Shown piece after piece: positions 1 through 6,825 of a stretch of 8,167 nt of DNA (position 1 is its first letter; each line of letters starts with the position of its first letter). The notes beneath the pieces were generated by a model. It saw only the letters and a list, made by a program, of their open reading frames with translations. It was not told the origin of the DNA and did not search any database. This DNA comes from an uncultured Kroppenstedtia sp. (lineage in GTDB: Bacteria; Bacillota; Bacilli; Thermoactinomycetales; DSM-45169), in assembly GCA_959600065.1 (NCBI GenBank), contig CAUGKZ010000055.1, positions 1 through 8,167 of the forward strand. Reading direction: 5' to 3'. The position numbers and the translations under genes are program-made.

Positions 1-1
1 C

Positions 2-985
2 GGGATTGTGGGTGGTTTGCTCACCTTGGCCGCCTTTCTGGGGATCGGGCCCGTGGTGCTATCGTTGAACAAAATTTTGGCCGCCGGGGTGGAGACGATC
101 GTCAATGCCGGTCTGCTCCCTTTGGCCAGTCTGATTGTCGAACCGGCGAAAGTGCTTTTCCTGAACAACGCCATCAACCATGGGGTATTGAGCCCCGTTG
201 GAATCGAGCAGGCGGCGGACGCGGGGAAATCGATTCTGTTCCTGCTGGAATCCAACCCCGGCCCGGGGCTGGGGATTCTGCTAGCATTCACGATCTTTGG
301 TCAAGGGTCGGCCAAACAGTCGGCTCCAGGTGCGGCTATCATCCAATTCTTAGGTGGTATTCATGAGATCTATTTCCCCTATATCCAGATGAAACCGGTT
401 CTGATCCTGGCAGCTATCGGAGGCGGGATGGCGGGAGTCTTTACCTTTACTCTGTTCGATGCGGGGCTGGTGGCAGTCCCTTCGCCAGGGAGTATCGTCG
501 CCCTGCTGATCATGACCCCGCGGGGTGGTTATGTCGGCGTGTTGGCAGGTGTCTTGGTGGCAACGGTGATCTCTTTCCTGATTTCCGCTCTGTTTTTGAA
601 GCGGAGCTCCAGTGATGAAGAGGGAGATTTGAAAGAAGCAACCAAAAACATGGAAGCTATGAAAGGTAAAAAGAGCGTCGCCACCTCCGTATTGACATCG
701 AATCAGTCGGTGCGCAAAATTGTGTTTGCCTGTGATGCGGGGATGGGTTCCAGTGCCATGGGAGCTTCGATCCTGAAAAAGAAAGTGAAAGAAGCCGGGC
801 TGGATATCGAAGTGACCAACACTTCTATCAATCAATTGCCAAAGGATGCGGATGTGGTTGTCACCCATAAGAACTTGACCGATCGGGCCAAAGAAAAGCT
901 TCCCAAGGCTAGTCACATCTCCGTAGAAAACTTCTTGAACAGCCCGGAATACGATGCATTGATTTCCCGGTTAAAAGAAGACTGA
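2..985 (+). CDS. mtlA: PTS mannitol transporter subunit IICB, C-terminal part (5' end outside window)
   Basis: This is the membrane permease and phosphotransferase that imports D-mannitol and releases mannitol-1-phosphate. The reading frame is open from the first bases, so the start lies upstream. About 328 residues are present, against roughly 470-480 for Bacillales MtlA, so about the first 150 are missing. The EIIC part is a series of hydrophobic segments carrying NNAINHG (nt 164-184) and the mannitol EIIC signature GGIHEIYFPY (nt 353-382). After a last membrane segment ending near nt 600 there is a charged, flexible linker rich in Ser, Glu and Lys. The EIIB domain follows, with the phosphocysteine loop CDAGMGSSAMG (Cys codon at nt 731-733). 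No EIIA domain is fused; the frame stops after EIIB, which agrees with a separate mtlF downstream. The product assignment is firm by motif recognition; the only defect is truncation by the window edge. Confidence 0.97.
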   Translation, partial: GIVGGLLTLAAFLGIGPVVLSLNKILAAGVETIVNAGLLPLASLIVEPAKVLFLNNAINHGVLSPVGIEQAADAGKSILFLLESNPGPGLGILLAFTIFGQGSAKQSAPGAAIIQFLGGIHEIYFPYIQMKPVLILAAIGGGMAGVFTFTLFDAGLVAVPSPGSIVALLIMTPRGGYVGVLAGVLVATVISFLISALFLKRSSSDEEGDLKEATKNMEAMKGKKSVATSVLTSNQSVRKIVFACDAGMGSSAMGASILKKKVKEAGLDIEVTNTSINQLPKDADVVVTHKNLTDRAKEKLPKASHISVENFLNSPEYDALISRLKED

Positions 986-1003
986 AGGTAATACCTATAG
1001 GCT

Positions 1004-1008
1004 GGTGA
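1004..1008 (+). promoter_or_regulatory. Ribosome binding site of mtlR (weak)
   Basis: GGTGA lies 5 nt before ATG 1014 and overlaps the alternative GTG start at 1005. It is the only Shine-Dalgarno-like match in the mtlA-mtlR gap and so favours ATG 1014. It is weaker than the sites of mtlF and mtlD, which would suit low output of a regulator encoded inside a transport operon (inference). Confidence 0.45.
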
Positions 1009-1013
1009 AGGCC

Positions 1014-3125
1014 ATGAACTTTTCATCCAGAGAGCGTAATCTCATTCGTTTGCTGATGGAATCTGACCCGGTGTGGACTGTCAAAGAGTTGGCTGAAACC
1101 CTGGGGGTCAGCGAACGGACCATCCATCGGGATCTGGCGGGGGTGGAAGCCTCTTTGGACGGGATGGGTCTGATCCTGCGGAAGAAAACGGGGGTCGGCA
1201 TCTCTTTGGAAGGAGATCCGGCGGGTCTGGAAGCACTTCGGTCCGCATTGGCGGAGCAACCGGAAACAGAGTTTACACCGGATGAGCGAAAAACCCTGTT
1301 GTTGTGTACTTTGCTTGTCACCTCGGAACCGATCAAGCTGTTTACTCTCGCCCGGGATCTTCATATCAGTTCCGCCACGGTCAGCCAAGATCTGTCCCAA
1401 GTCAAAGGCTGGCTGGAATCCTTTGCTTTGACACTCGTGAGAAAACGGGGTTGGGGCGTTCAGGTCACGGGAAAAGAGAAAGACCGAAGAGCGGCCATCC
1501 GTTCTCTGCTCGCCGAGCATTTTGATGAGGCGGAAATCTTGGGGATGTTGAAGCGATCTTTACAGCGTAAATCCGGGAATTACTCGGATCTCGTCAGGGA
1601 ACGGTTGCTGGGGATGGTGGAACGGGAGAAACTGAGTACGGTGGAGGAAGCGGTGAAGGAGGAGATCGGTCATCTCCCCTATTCGCTGGCAGATAGCGCT
1701 TATATCGGGTTGGTGGTCCATCTGGCGCTGGCGGTGGAGCGGATTGAGCAGGGGGAGACACTCTCCTTCGGCTCCCATCTGCTCCATGAACTGCAGATGT
1801 CACGGGAATACGAGATCGCCGCCCGGATTGCGAGCCGGTTGGAATCTGAATTCCAACAGAAATTTCCGGAGTCCGAGGTGGCAAATCTCACGCTTCATCT
1901 GCGGGGTGCTAAACTGGGAAGCGATCGGCAAAATTGGTTGGAATCCGAGGTTGGGGCGACGGCGGTGGAGGAAGCCCGGGAACTGATTCGACGGGTGGAG
2001 CAAACCTTAAATGTGTCCCTCGCCGAAGATTCATCCCTGATGCAGGGACTGGCGGCCCATCTAGAACGGGCGGTTTACCGTATGAAATTGAAACTGCCGA
2101 TCTACAACCCCTTGCTGTCCCGGATCGAACAGGATTACCCGGAAGTGTTTGCCGCCGTCAAACAAGCGATCCGTGGAGTGTTCCCCCAATATCAGGTTCC
2201 CCAAGAGGAGATCGGATACCTGGTGATGCATTTCGGATCCGCCCTTGCGCGGAAAAGACGGGGCCACTCCCTTCATGTCTTGGTCGTCTGTGCCAGCGGG
2301 ATCGGAACTTCCAAGCTCCTGGTCAGTCAATTACAGGCGCAGTTTCCGGAAATCAGACGGATCCGGAACGCTTCCCTGTTTGAGCTGCAACAATGGGATG
2401 GGTCAGAATATGATTTGGTGATCTCCACGATCCCTCTGGAGTCGGATGAGGTGGATGTCCTGCGGGTTCATCCCTATCTGACCGAGGAGGATGTGGCTAA
2501 AATCCGGTCTTACCTGGATGAACGCATGTGGCATTTTACTGGGGAGGCGTCCCGGGAGCAGGTGGCGGAAGGAAAGAGCGGACAGCAGACGGTGGATCAG
2601 CTGGAAAATATCCAATGTCTGATCCAGAGCACCCTGGAGTTGGTGAAGGGATTCTCCCTCTCCTCACTGCCTGCGGAACCCCTGGAGAGCCTGTTGGCAC
2701 GGGTCTGCGGGGAGCTGGAGAAATCCGGGGTACTCCGGGATCGGAACCTTGTGGTGGACCGGTTGTTGGAACGGGCGGAGGATGGGGGACTGGGGATTCC
2801 CGGGACGTCTATGGCTCTCTTCCATACCCGAAGCGAGGAGATTCTCCGCCCTTCCTTTACCATGTATCATTTGACCGATTCGATGCCGGTGGAAGGGATG
2901 GATGGGAACCCCATGGGGATGGACCATCTGCTAATCCTGCTGGCACCGGAGGAGATCCGGAAGGTCGTGTCGGATCTGTTGAGTCGAATCAGTGTACTGA
3001 TCATTGAAAGCCCACAAAGTCTGGCTGTCTTTCAGTCCAAGGATGAAGAGCAGATCCGTGATTATCTCACAGAGCATCTCAACCGTTATATTTATGATCA
3101 GATTGAAGAACAAAGGAGCGTATGA
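1014..3125 (+). CDS. mtlR: PRD-containing transcriptional activator of the mannitol operon
   Basis: MtlR activates mtl transcription in Bacillales and is tuned by PTS phosphorylation. Residue numbers are for the 703-aa form starting at ATG 1014. An N-terminal winged helix-turn-helix (about 5-60, core ETLGVSERTIHRDL) is followed by a second HTH-like unit (about 95-150). PRD1 has His236 and His295, PRD2 has His349 and His406, an EIIB-Gat-like domain has Cys426 in VVCASGIGTSK, and an EIIA-like domain has His604 in GIPGTSMALFHTRS. These line up with the regulatory residues described for B. subtilis MtlR (His230, 289, 342, 399, Cys419, His599), so control by EI/HPr and by the mannitol EIIA/EIIB is expected. 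I chose ATG 1014 because GGTGA sits 5 nt upstream and the protein then begins close to known MtlR N-termini. An in-frame GTG at 1005 would add three residues but has no good ribosome site. The gene lies 28 nt after mtlA and overlaps mtlF by 4 nt. Confidence 0.96.
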   Translation: MNFSSRERNLIRLLMESDPVWTVKELAETLGVSERTIHRDLAGVEASLDGMGLILRKKTGVGISLEGDPAGLEALRSALAEQPETEFTPDERKTLLLCTLLVTSEPIKLFTLARDLHISSATVSQDLSQVKGWLESFALTLVRKRGWGVQVTGKEKDRRAAIRSLLAEHFDEAEILGMLKRSLQRKSGNYSDLVRERLLGMVEREKLSTVEEAVKEEIGHLPYSLADSAYIGLVVHLALAVERIEQGETLSFGSHLLHELQMSREYEIAARIASRLESEFQQKFPESEVANLTLHLRGAKLGSDRQNWLESEVGATAVEEARELIRRVEQTLNVSLAEDSSLMQGLAAHLERAVYRMKLKLPIYNPLLSRIEQDYPEVFAAVKQAIRGVFPQYQVPQEEIGYLVMHFGSALARKRRGHSLHVLVVCASGIGTSKLLVSQLQAQFPEIRRIRNASLFELQQWDGSEYDLVISTIPLESDEVDVLRVHPYLTEEDVAKIRSYLDERMWHFTGEASREQVAEGKSGQQTVDQLENIQCLIQSTLELVKGFSLSSLPAEPLESLLARVCGELEKSGVLRDRNLVVDRLLERAEDGGLGIPGTSMALFHTRSEEILRPSFTMYHLTDSMPVEGMDGNPMGMDHLLILLAPEEIRKVVSDLLSRISVLIIESPQSLAVFQSKDEEQIRDYLTEHLNRYIYDQIEEQRSV
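3113..3118 (+). promoter_or_regulatory. Ribosome binding site of mtlF
   Basis: AAGGAG inside the last codons of mtlR. Its spacing is 3 nt to ATG 3122 and 9 nt to ATG 3128; the latter is the better geometry, so this site leaves the mtlF start undecided between two ATGs. Confidence 0.6.
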
Positions 3126-3565
3126 CGATGAGCCACTCAATCTTGACAGAAGAGATGGTCCAATTGAATGCAGAAGCGAAGAACAAGGAGGAGGCGATTC
3201 GTCTGGTGGGACAGTTGCTCGTGGATCAGGGCTGTGTAGAACCCACTTATATTGACCGGATGCTGGAACGGGAACAGTCTCTGACCACCTATATCGGAAA
3301 TTCCGTTGCGATTCCCCACGGGACTGAAGAGGGGAAAGAGAATATCCTGCGTTCTGGGATCTCCATTCTCCAGGTTCCCAAGGGCGTCGACTTCGGAGAG
3401 GGACAGACGGCGAAAATTCTCATCGGCATCGCCGGAAAGGGAGACGAGCACATGGAGATTCTCTCCAAAATCGCCCTGGTCTGCACTGAAGAGGAAAACG
3501 TGGACAAAATGGTTCACGCTCAATCCAAAGCGGAACTCCTATCCCTCTTCGACGAGGTGAATTGA
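3122..3565 (+). CDS. mtlF: PTS mannitol-specific EIIA component
   Basis: MtlF is the soluble cytoplasmic phosphocarrier that takes phosphate from HPr-His~P and passes it to the EIIB cysteine of MtlA; it is also expected to modulate MtlR. The 147-residue length is typical of a stand-alone mannitol EIIA. The phospho-acceptor is His66 in SVAIPHGTEE, and a second conserved His (His110) lies in GIAGKGDEH. NKEEAIRLVGQLL near the N-terminus and YIDRMLERE also match the family. The ATG overlaps the mtlR stop (ATGA, nt 3122-3125), which suggests translational coupling. An AAGGAG at 3113-3118 is only 3 nt from this ATG but 9 nt from a second in-frame ATG at 3128. The true N-terminus may therefore be MSHSILTEE, giving 145 residues. 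Identity is firm and the start is uncertain by two codons. Confidence 0.95.
   Translation: MTMSHSILTEEMVQLNAEAKNKEEAIRLVGQLLVDQGCVEPTYIDRMLEREQSLTTYIGNSVAIPHGTEEGKENILRSGISILQVPKGVDFGEGQTAKILIGIAGKGDEHMEILSKIALVCTEEENVDKMVHAQSKAELLSLFDEVN
3554..3560 (+). promoter_or_regulatory. Ribosome binding site of mtlD
   Basis: GAGGTGA within the last codons of mtlF, 7 nt before ATG 3568. It is a strong match to the 16S anti-SD sequence and fixes the mtlD start. Confidence 0.8.
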
Positions 3566-3567
3566 TC

Positions 3568-4722
3568 ATGCGGGCGGTTCATTTTGGTGCAGGCAATATC
3601 GGGAGAGGGTTTGTCGGGGCTTTGTTGAGCCGGTCGGGATACGAAGTTTGTTTCGTCGATATTCAGCCATCCCTGGTGGATGCACTCCGGGAGCGAGGAG
3701 CCTACACAGTTCGCCTGCTGGGGGATGTGGAAGAGAAGATCGACGTGAACCATGTGACGGCTCTCAACAGTAAAACCGAACCGGAACGAGTGATCGAAGC
3801 GATCGCCGGGGCGGATGTGGTGACCACGGCAGTGGGTCCCAATGTGCTGAAGGGGGTGGCCCCGCTTCTAGCTGATGGGTTGCGCCTACGCCTTCAAAAG
3901 GGGGGCCATCCTCTGAACGTGATCGCCTGTGAGAATATGTTGGGTGGATCCAGTCTTTTGAAAACCTTGGTCACCGCTGAGATGACAGATGAGGAGCGGC
4001 AGGAAATGGATTCCAGGATCGGCTTTCCTGATGCGGCTGTCGACCGGATTGTACCGGAACAAAAGGGATCCGATCTGCTGGAAGTGGCAGTGGAGCCCTA
4101 TTATGAATGGGTCGTTGACCTGCGCGGAGCGAAAGGTGACGTCCCCTCCATCGAAGGGGTGACCTATGTGGAGGGGCTTGCGCCCTACATCGAACGGAAA
4201 CTGTTTACGGTGAATACGGGCCATGCGGTCTGTGCTTATCTGGGTTATCTTCGGGGATATGCCACAGTCCAGGAAGCGATCGCCGATTCCACGGTGCGGG
4301 AAACCGTCCGCGGTGTGTTGAAGGAGACCGGTCAACTCCTCGTGCAAAAATACGGATTTGACCCGAAAGATCACCGGAAATACATCGAAGACATTCTGAT
4401 GCGATTCCAAAATCCTCATCTGATCGATCCGGTGAACCGGGTCGGCCGCTCTCCGATTCGGAAGTTGGGTCGGGAAGACCGCTTGCTGGGACCTGCTCTC
4501 CAGATCCTGGAGCGTGGGACCTCGCCAGACCATCTCGCTATCGGCATCGCCGCCGCCCTCCGATTTGCCGATGCGGCGGATCCGGAAGCGGTGGAGTTGC
4601 AACAGCTCATCAAAGAAGGGGGAGTGACCGGAGCGCTGGAAAAGATCGCTGAGATTTCTCCGGATCATCCCTTGGTACGACAGGTGCAGGAACAATATCA
4701 GAAGCTCAAGCCAGAGGCGTGA
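3568..4722 (+). CDS. mtlD: Mannitol-1-phosphate 5-dehydrogenase
   Basis: This cytoplasmic enzyme oxidises mannitol-1-phosphate, the product of PTS uptake, to fructose-6-phosphate with NAD+, feeding glycolysis. It is 384 residues, a normal length for the polyol-specific long-chain dehydrogenase family. The N-terminus MRAVHFGAGNIGRGFVGA is the characteristic nucleotide-binding loop (HFGAGNIGRG, residues 5-14). CENMLGGSS is at 121-129. The catalytic Lys-Asn-His set is seen in ERKLFTVNTGHAVCAYLGY as Lys211, Asn216 and His219. The start is ATG 3568: it gives the canonical N-terminus and has GAGGTGA 7 nt upstream. An in-frame TTG at 3562 would add two residues that the family lacks. The gene begins 2 nt after the mtlF stop and is the last of the operon, with the terminator hairpin 32 nt downstream. 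Confidence 0.97.
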   Translation: MRAVHFGAGNIGRGFVGALLSRSGYEVCFVDIQPSLVDALRERGAYTVRLLGDVEEKIDVNHVTALNSKTEPERVIEAIAGADVVTTAVGPNVLKGVAPLLADGLRLRLQKGGHPLNVIACENMLGGSSLLKTLVTAEMTDEERQEMDSRIGFPDAAVDRIVPEQKGSDLLEVAVEPYYEWVVDLRGAKGDVPSIEGVTYVEGLAPYIERKLFTVNTGHAVCAYLGYLRGYATVQEAIADSTVRETVRGVLKETGQLLVQKYGFDPKDHRKYIEDILMRFQNPHLIDPVNRVGRSPIRKLGREDRLLGPALQILERGTSPDHLAIGIAAALRFADAADPEAVELQQLIKEGGVTGALEKIAEISPDHPLVRQVQEQYQKLKPEA

Positions 4723-4754
4723 ACCGATCATCCGCTGACAATTTAAAGATGTAT

Positions 4755-4797
4755 TGCAAAGAAAAAGAAGCCAGCAACGGGCTTCTTTTTCTTTGCA
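4755..4797. terminator. Bidirectional intrinsic terminator between mtlD and spo0M
   Basis: A perfect inverted repeat: the 18-nt arm 4755-4772 pairs with 4780-4797 around a 7-nt loop (agcaacg). Inside it, a GC-rich core stem GAAGCC/GGCTTC (4767-4772 with 4780-4785) is followed on the + strand by TTTTTCTTT (4786-4794). Because the repeat is symmetric, the same T-rich tract follows the core stem on the - strand. It lies 32 nt after the mtlD stop and 2 nt beyond the last base of the convergent spo0M stop, so it can end both transcripts. Confidence 0.93.
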
Positions 4798-4799
4798 TG

Positions 4800-5750
4800 T
4801 CAATCCTCGTCATCTCCACCAAAAAAGTCTCCCATGTCACCCATCAATTCGCCGCCGTCAGGGAGGCCAAAATCAGTAGCTTCTTCAATCGTTTCAGAGA
4901 GACCGTCCAAGCCCCCATCCGCCAATTCAGAGAGGACCATACCGCCTAAAATTCCAGCAGCGAAACCTCCGACCATGCCTCCCCAATTAGGCCCACTTTT
5001 GGCGGCATGACTCTGCATGGATGGATGTGGCATAGAGGAAGGATTGTTGACCATCTCTGTGAGCACTTCCCGCAGATACTCTTGCAGATGGGTTTCATCA
5101 TCCAAAAGCTCGTTTTCGAGGAAGAGCTCTCTGCGTGCCTCCTGCTTGCCAAATCCGGTGAACACATCTACTTCCAGGAGAAGCCGGAGCCCGGAGTCCT
5201 CCAAAGCAGCGATAAATTCCACTTCCTCTACCTGTCCTTGGAGAAAATCCGTCGGAAACAATTCGAATTCTTGGGTCTGTCCGGTGAAAGAGCGGGAATC
5301 ATGTTTTTCCCGGAATCCGAGTCGAGAGAAGATATCTAGCACTTTCTGCAAGGGCTGGGGCGGATGGATCCGGATGATGTCGTGATCGAGATGATCGACA
5401 CCAGCGGCAATATCCAAGCGGGTATCCAGGGTGTAGAAGACGTTGTTTCCTGAGATGGGCAGATCTTCTGGCAGTCTGTACTGGAAAGGAAAGCTACGAC
5501 GTTCGGCGGATTGTACCGTAAAAGCTTGTTGGAAAGGGAAGCTTTGGATGGTTTGGGACAGGGTCTTCTCCTTTACACGGACACTGATCTTCAGATCGAC
5601 TTGGATCTGGTTGATCTGCTGATCGACGGTTCCCCCCTGGATCTGGAGTTCCCCCTTCATCTCTTCACCTGGAAGATAATCTTCCTTCTCCAGGACCAGG
5701 TCTACTTTGGCTCCGCCTTTACCCAGTTTGGCCATCAGATTTTTTATCAA
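4800..5750 (-). CDS. spo0M: Spo0M-like sporulation-control protein with glycine-rich acidic tail
   Basis: Spo0M family proteins have an arrestin-like fold and affect sporulation and cell-envelope/shape control in Bacillus; no enzymatic role is known to me. Numbering is for the 316-aa form. Residues about 12-35 (GGAKVDLVLEKEDYLPGEE) match the conserved N-terminus of Spo0M, followed by beta-rich sequence with FPFQYRLPEDLPISG and LDIAAGVDHLDHD (about 112-124) and a second arrestin-like half to about 200. B. subtilis Spo0M is about 258 residues. Here the extra C-terminus contains a Pro/Ser/His linker, a hydrophobic glycine-rich run (about 256-276, WGGMVGGFAAGILGGMVL) and a strongly acidic end (GGDDED). 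I chose TTG 5750 because GGGAGGG lies 6 nt upstream; the ATG at 5765 has no ribosome site and would add five residues. The gene appears monocistronic and converges on mtlD. Confidence 0.88.
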   Translation of the reverse strand: MIKNLMAKLGKGGAKVDLVLEKEDYLPGEEMKGELQIQGGTVDQQINQIQVDLKISVRVKEKTLSQTIQSFPFQQAFTVQSAERRSFPFQYRLPEDLPISGNNVFYTLDTRLDIAAGVDHLDHDIIRIHPPQPLQKVLDIFSRLGFREKHDSRSFTGQTQEFELFPTDFLQGQVEEVEFIAALEDSGLRLLLEVDVFTGFGKQEARRELFLENELLDDETHLQEYLREVLTEMVNNPSSMPHPSMQSHAAKSGPNWGGMVGGFAAGILGGMVLSELADGGLDGLSETIEEATDFGLPDGGELMGDMGDFFGGDDED

Positions 5751-6014
5751 GGCACACCCTCCCATAAAGTTGAGTTCTTTGGTGACTAGCTCAATATACC
5801 CAATTCCGGGGGAAAAGGCATCGTGCTGTAGTCAAAATAGTGAATTGGACATAGGCGAAGGATGCCCTTTGTCGGACTGAGGGAGGAAAGGTTGGCGAAT
5901 GGGCAGTATGAATGGAGAGTACTTTGTAGTATCATAGACAATGATTATGGCGACAGAAGTTAGTGATTGTGCTACGGATTCAGTATTCTGAAAAATGATG
6001 AGAGTGTGAATAGG
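5751..6014. other. Divergent intergenic region between spo0M and the MBL gene
   Basis: This 264-nt gap must hold the promoters of both outward-facing genes, but I see no convincing -35/-10 pair. Leftward, a TATATT hexamer (nt 5798-5793, read on the - strand) could be a -10 giving a roughly 36-nt leader for spo0M, but its -35 is poor. An isolated TTGACT (5835-5830, - strand) lacks a partner. I see no ECF-type TGAAAC/CGTA pair. Rightward, nothing better than partial hexamers is visible. ATCAT-agaca-ATGAT at 5931-5945 is a small inverted repeat with some resemblance to a Fur box. No small ORF here has a supporting ribosome site. Confidence 0.5.
5757..5763 (-). promoter_or_regulatory. Ribosome binding site of spo0M
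   Basis: On the - strand this reads GGGAGGG, 6 nt before TTG 5750. It overlaps the alternative ATG at 5765-5763, which argues that the ATG is not the functional start. Confidence 0.65.
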
Positions 6015-6824
6015 ATGAGTAAGTTACAGATCCAACGGATACAGCAAGGGGAAGTGGACGCTCTTCAGTTCAAATTTAATTTCTTTGGCAGTGGCTTTCG
6101 CATCTGGGTCTATCATGTGGATGGGCTGTTGTTGGAAACTGGACCGCAACGATTTCGAAAAGAAGTGAAGCAGTTTGCGGAAGAGATGCAACCTCAGTTC
6201 ATTGCTCTCACTCATTTCCATGAGGACCACAGCGGCAATGCAGGCCTTTTGTCAGGTCAGGGTCGGATTCCGATCTGGATGGGAAAACGGACCGCAGAGA
6301 TTTTGTCCAATCCACCTCGGATTCCCTTTTATCGGAGACGGATTTGGGGTTCGATCGATCCGGTTCCAGGGGAAGTACGGGATGTGATTGAGACGGATCG
6401 GTTTCGCTTTCGCGCGGTTCCGACTCCGGGTCATGCGGAGGATCACATCGCTTGGGTGGAAGAAGAGCAAGGCTGGGCCTTTACTGGGGATCTGTTTCTT
6501 GGCACCCGCTTGAATTATGGGCTGCGGGAAGAATCCCTGGCAGAGATGTCAAACTCGATCCGGCGCTTGTTGACATTTCCGATTCGGAGGGTGTTTTGTT
6601 CCCATGCCGGGATCGTCCCAGAGGGAGTGAAGTCCCTAGAAAAGAAACTGGATTTTTTGGATTGGCTTCGTGAAGAGACCCTGGGTCTGCACCGACAAGG
6701 CGCCCGCCCCAAGGAGATCGCTTCCCGGCTGTTGAAAAAACAACCGGGAGTCGTCTGGTTTTCTGCAGGGGAATTGTCACCGGTTCATCTGATTCGTAGG
6801 ATTCTCCAGGAAGAAGGAGTCTGA
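6015..6824 (+). CDS. MBL-fold metallo-hydrolase
   Basis: A cytoplasmic-looking protein of 269 residues in the metallo-beta-lactamase superfamily; no signal peptide is visible. The complete dinuclear metal-ligand set can be read: THFHEDH (His67, His69, Asp71, His72), PGHAEDH (His140), FTGDLFLG (Asp159) and CSHAG (His197). The usual Asp of the early LxDTG strand is a Glu (LLLETGP, Glu41). The C-terminal ~70 residues are helical and charged, ending in SPVHLIRRILQEEGV. This overall plan is common among uncharacterised Bacillales hydrolases. Substrate cannot be inferred: glyoxalase II-like, lactonase-like and other thioester or ester hydrolases share these motifs. I chose ATG 6015 for the match of MSKLQIQRIQ to a normal N-terminus. 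Only a weak ATGAGAG (5998-6004) lies upstream, so GTG 6006 is possible. The gene stands alone, with its stop 1 nt from that of the convergent EIIC gene. Confidence 0.88.
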   Translation: MSKLQIQRIQQGEVDALQFKFNFFGSGFRIWVYHVDGLLLETGPQRFRKEVKQFAEEMQPQFIALTHFHEDHSGNAGLLSGQGRIPIWMGKRTAEILSNPPRIPFYRRRIWGSIDPVPGEVRDVIETDRFRFRAVPTPGHAEDHIAWVEEEQGWAFTGDLFLGTRLNYGLREESLAEMSNSIRRLLTFPIRRVFCSHAGIVPEGVKSLEKKLDFLDWLREETLGLHRQGARPKEIASRLLKKQPGVVWFSAGELSPVHLIRRILQEEGV

Positions 6825-6825
6825 A

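Noticed and set aside
350..916. 188-codon open frame on the - strand opposite mtlA
   Set aside because: It is antisense to conserved EIICB sequence, including the active-site loop; it has no recognisable motif and no ribosome site was seen.
1838..1857. Inverted repeat GTTGGAAT-CTGA-ATTCCAAC inside mtlR
   Set aside because: An 8-bp stem with a 4-nt loop in the middle of PRD1 coding sequence, with no T-run; the encoded residues are ordinary, so chance is the simplest explanation.
3886..4803. Long open frame (305 codons) on the - strand opposite mtlD
   Set aside because: It is antisense to a clearly functional mtlD, its start lies in the terminator region without a ribosome site, and its Arg/His/Gln-rich composition is typical of a shadow frame.
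5817..5866. GGCATC and GATGCC as a long-range stem in the spo0M/MBL intergenic region
   Set aside because: Only 6 bp pair across a loop of about 38 nt and flanking bases do not extend the pairing.
5967..6014. Upstream extension of the MBL gene to a TTG at 5967
   Set aside because: The added residues (CYGFSILKNDESVNR) do not resemble an MBL N-terminus and no ribosome site precedes the TTG.
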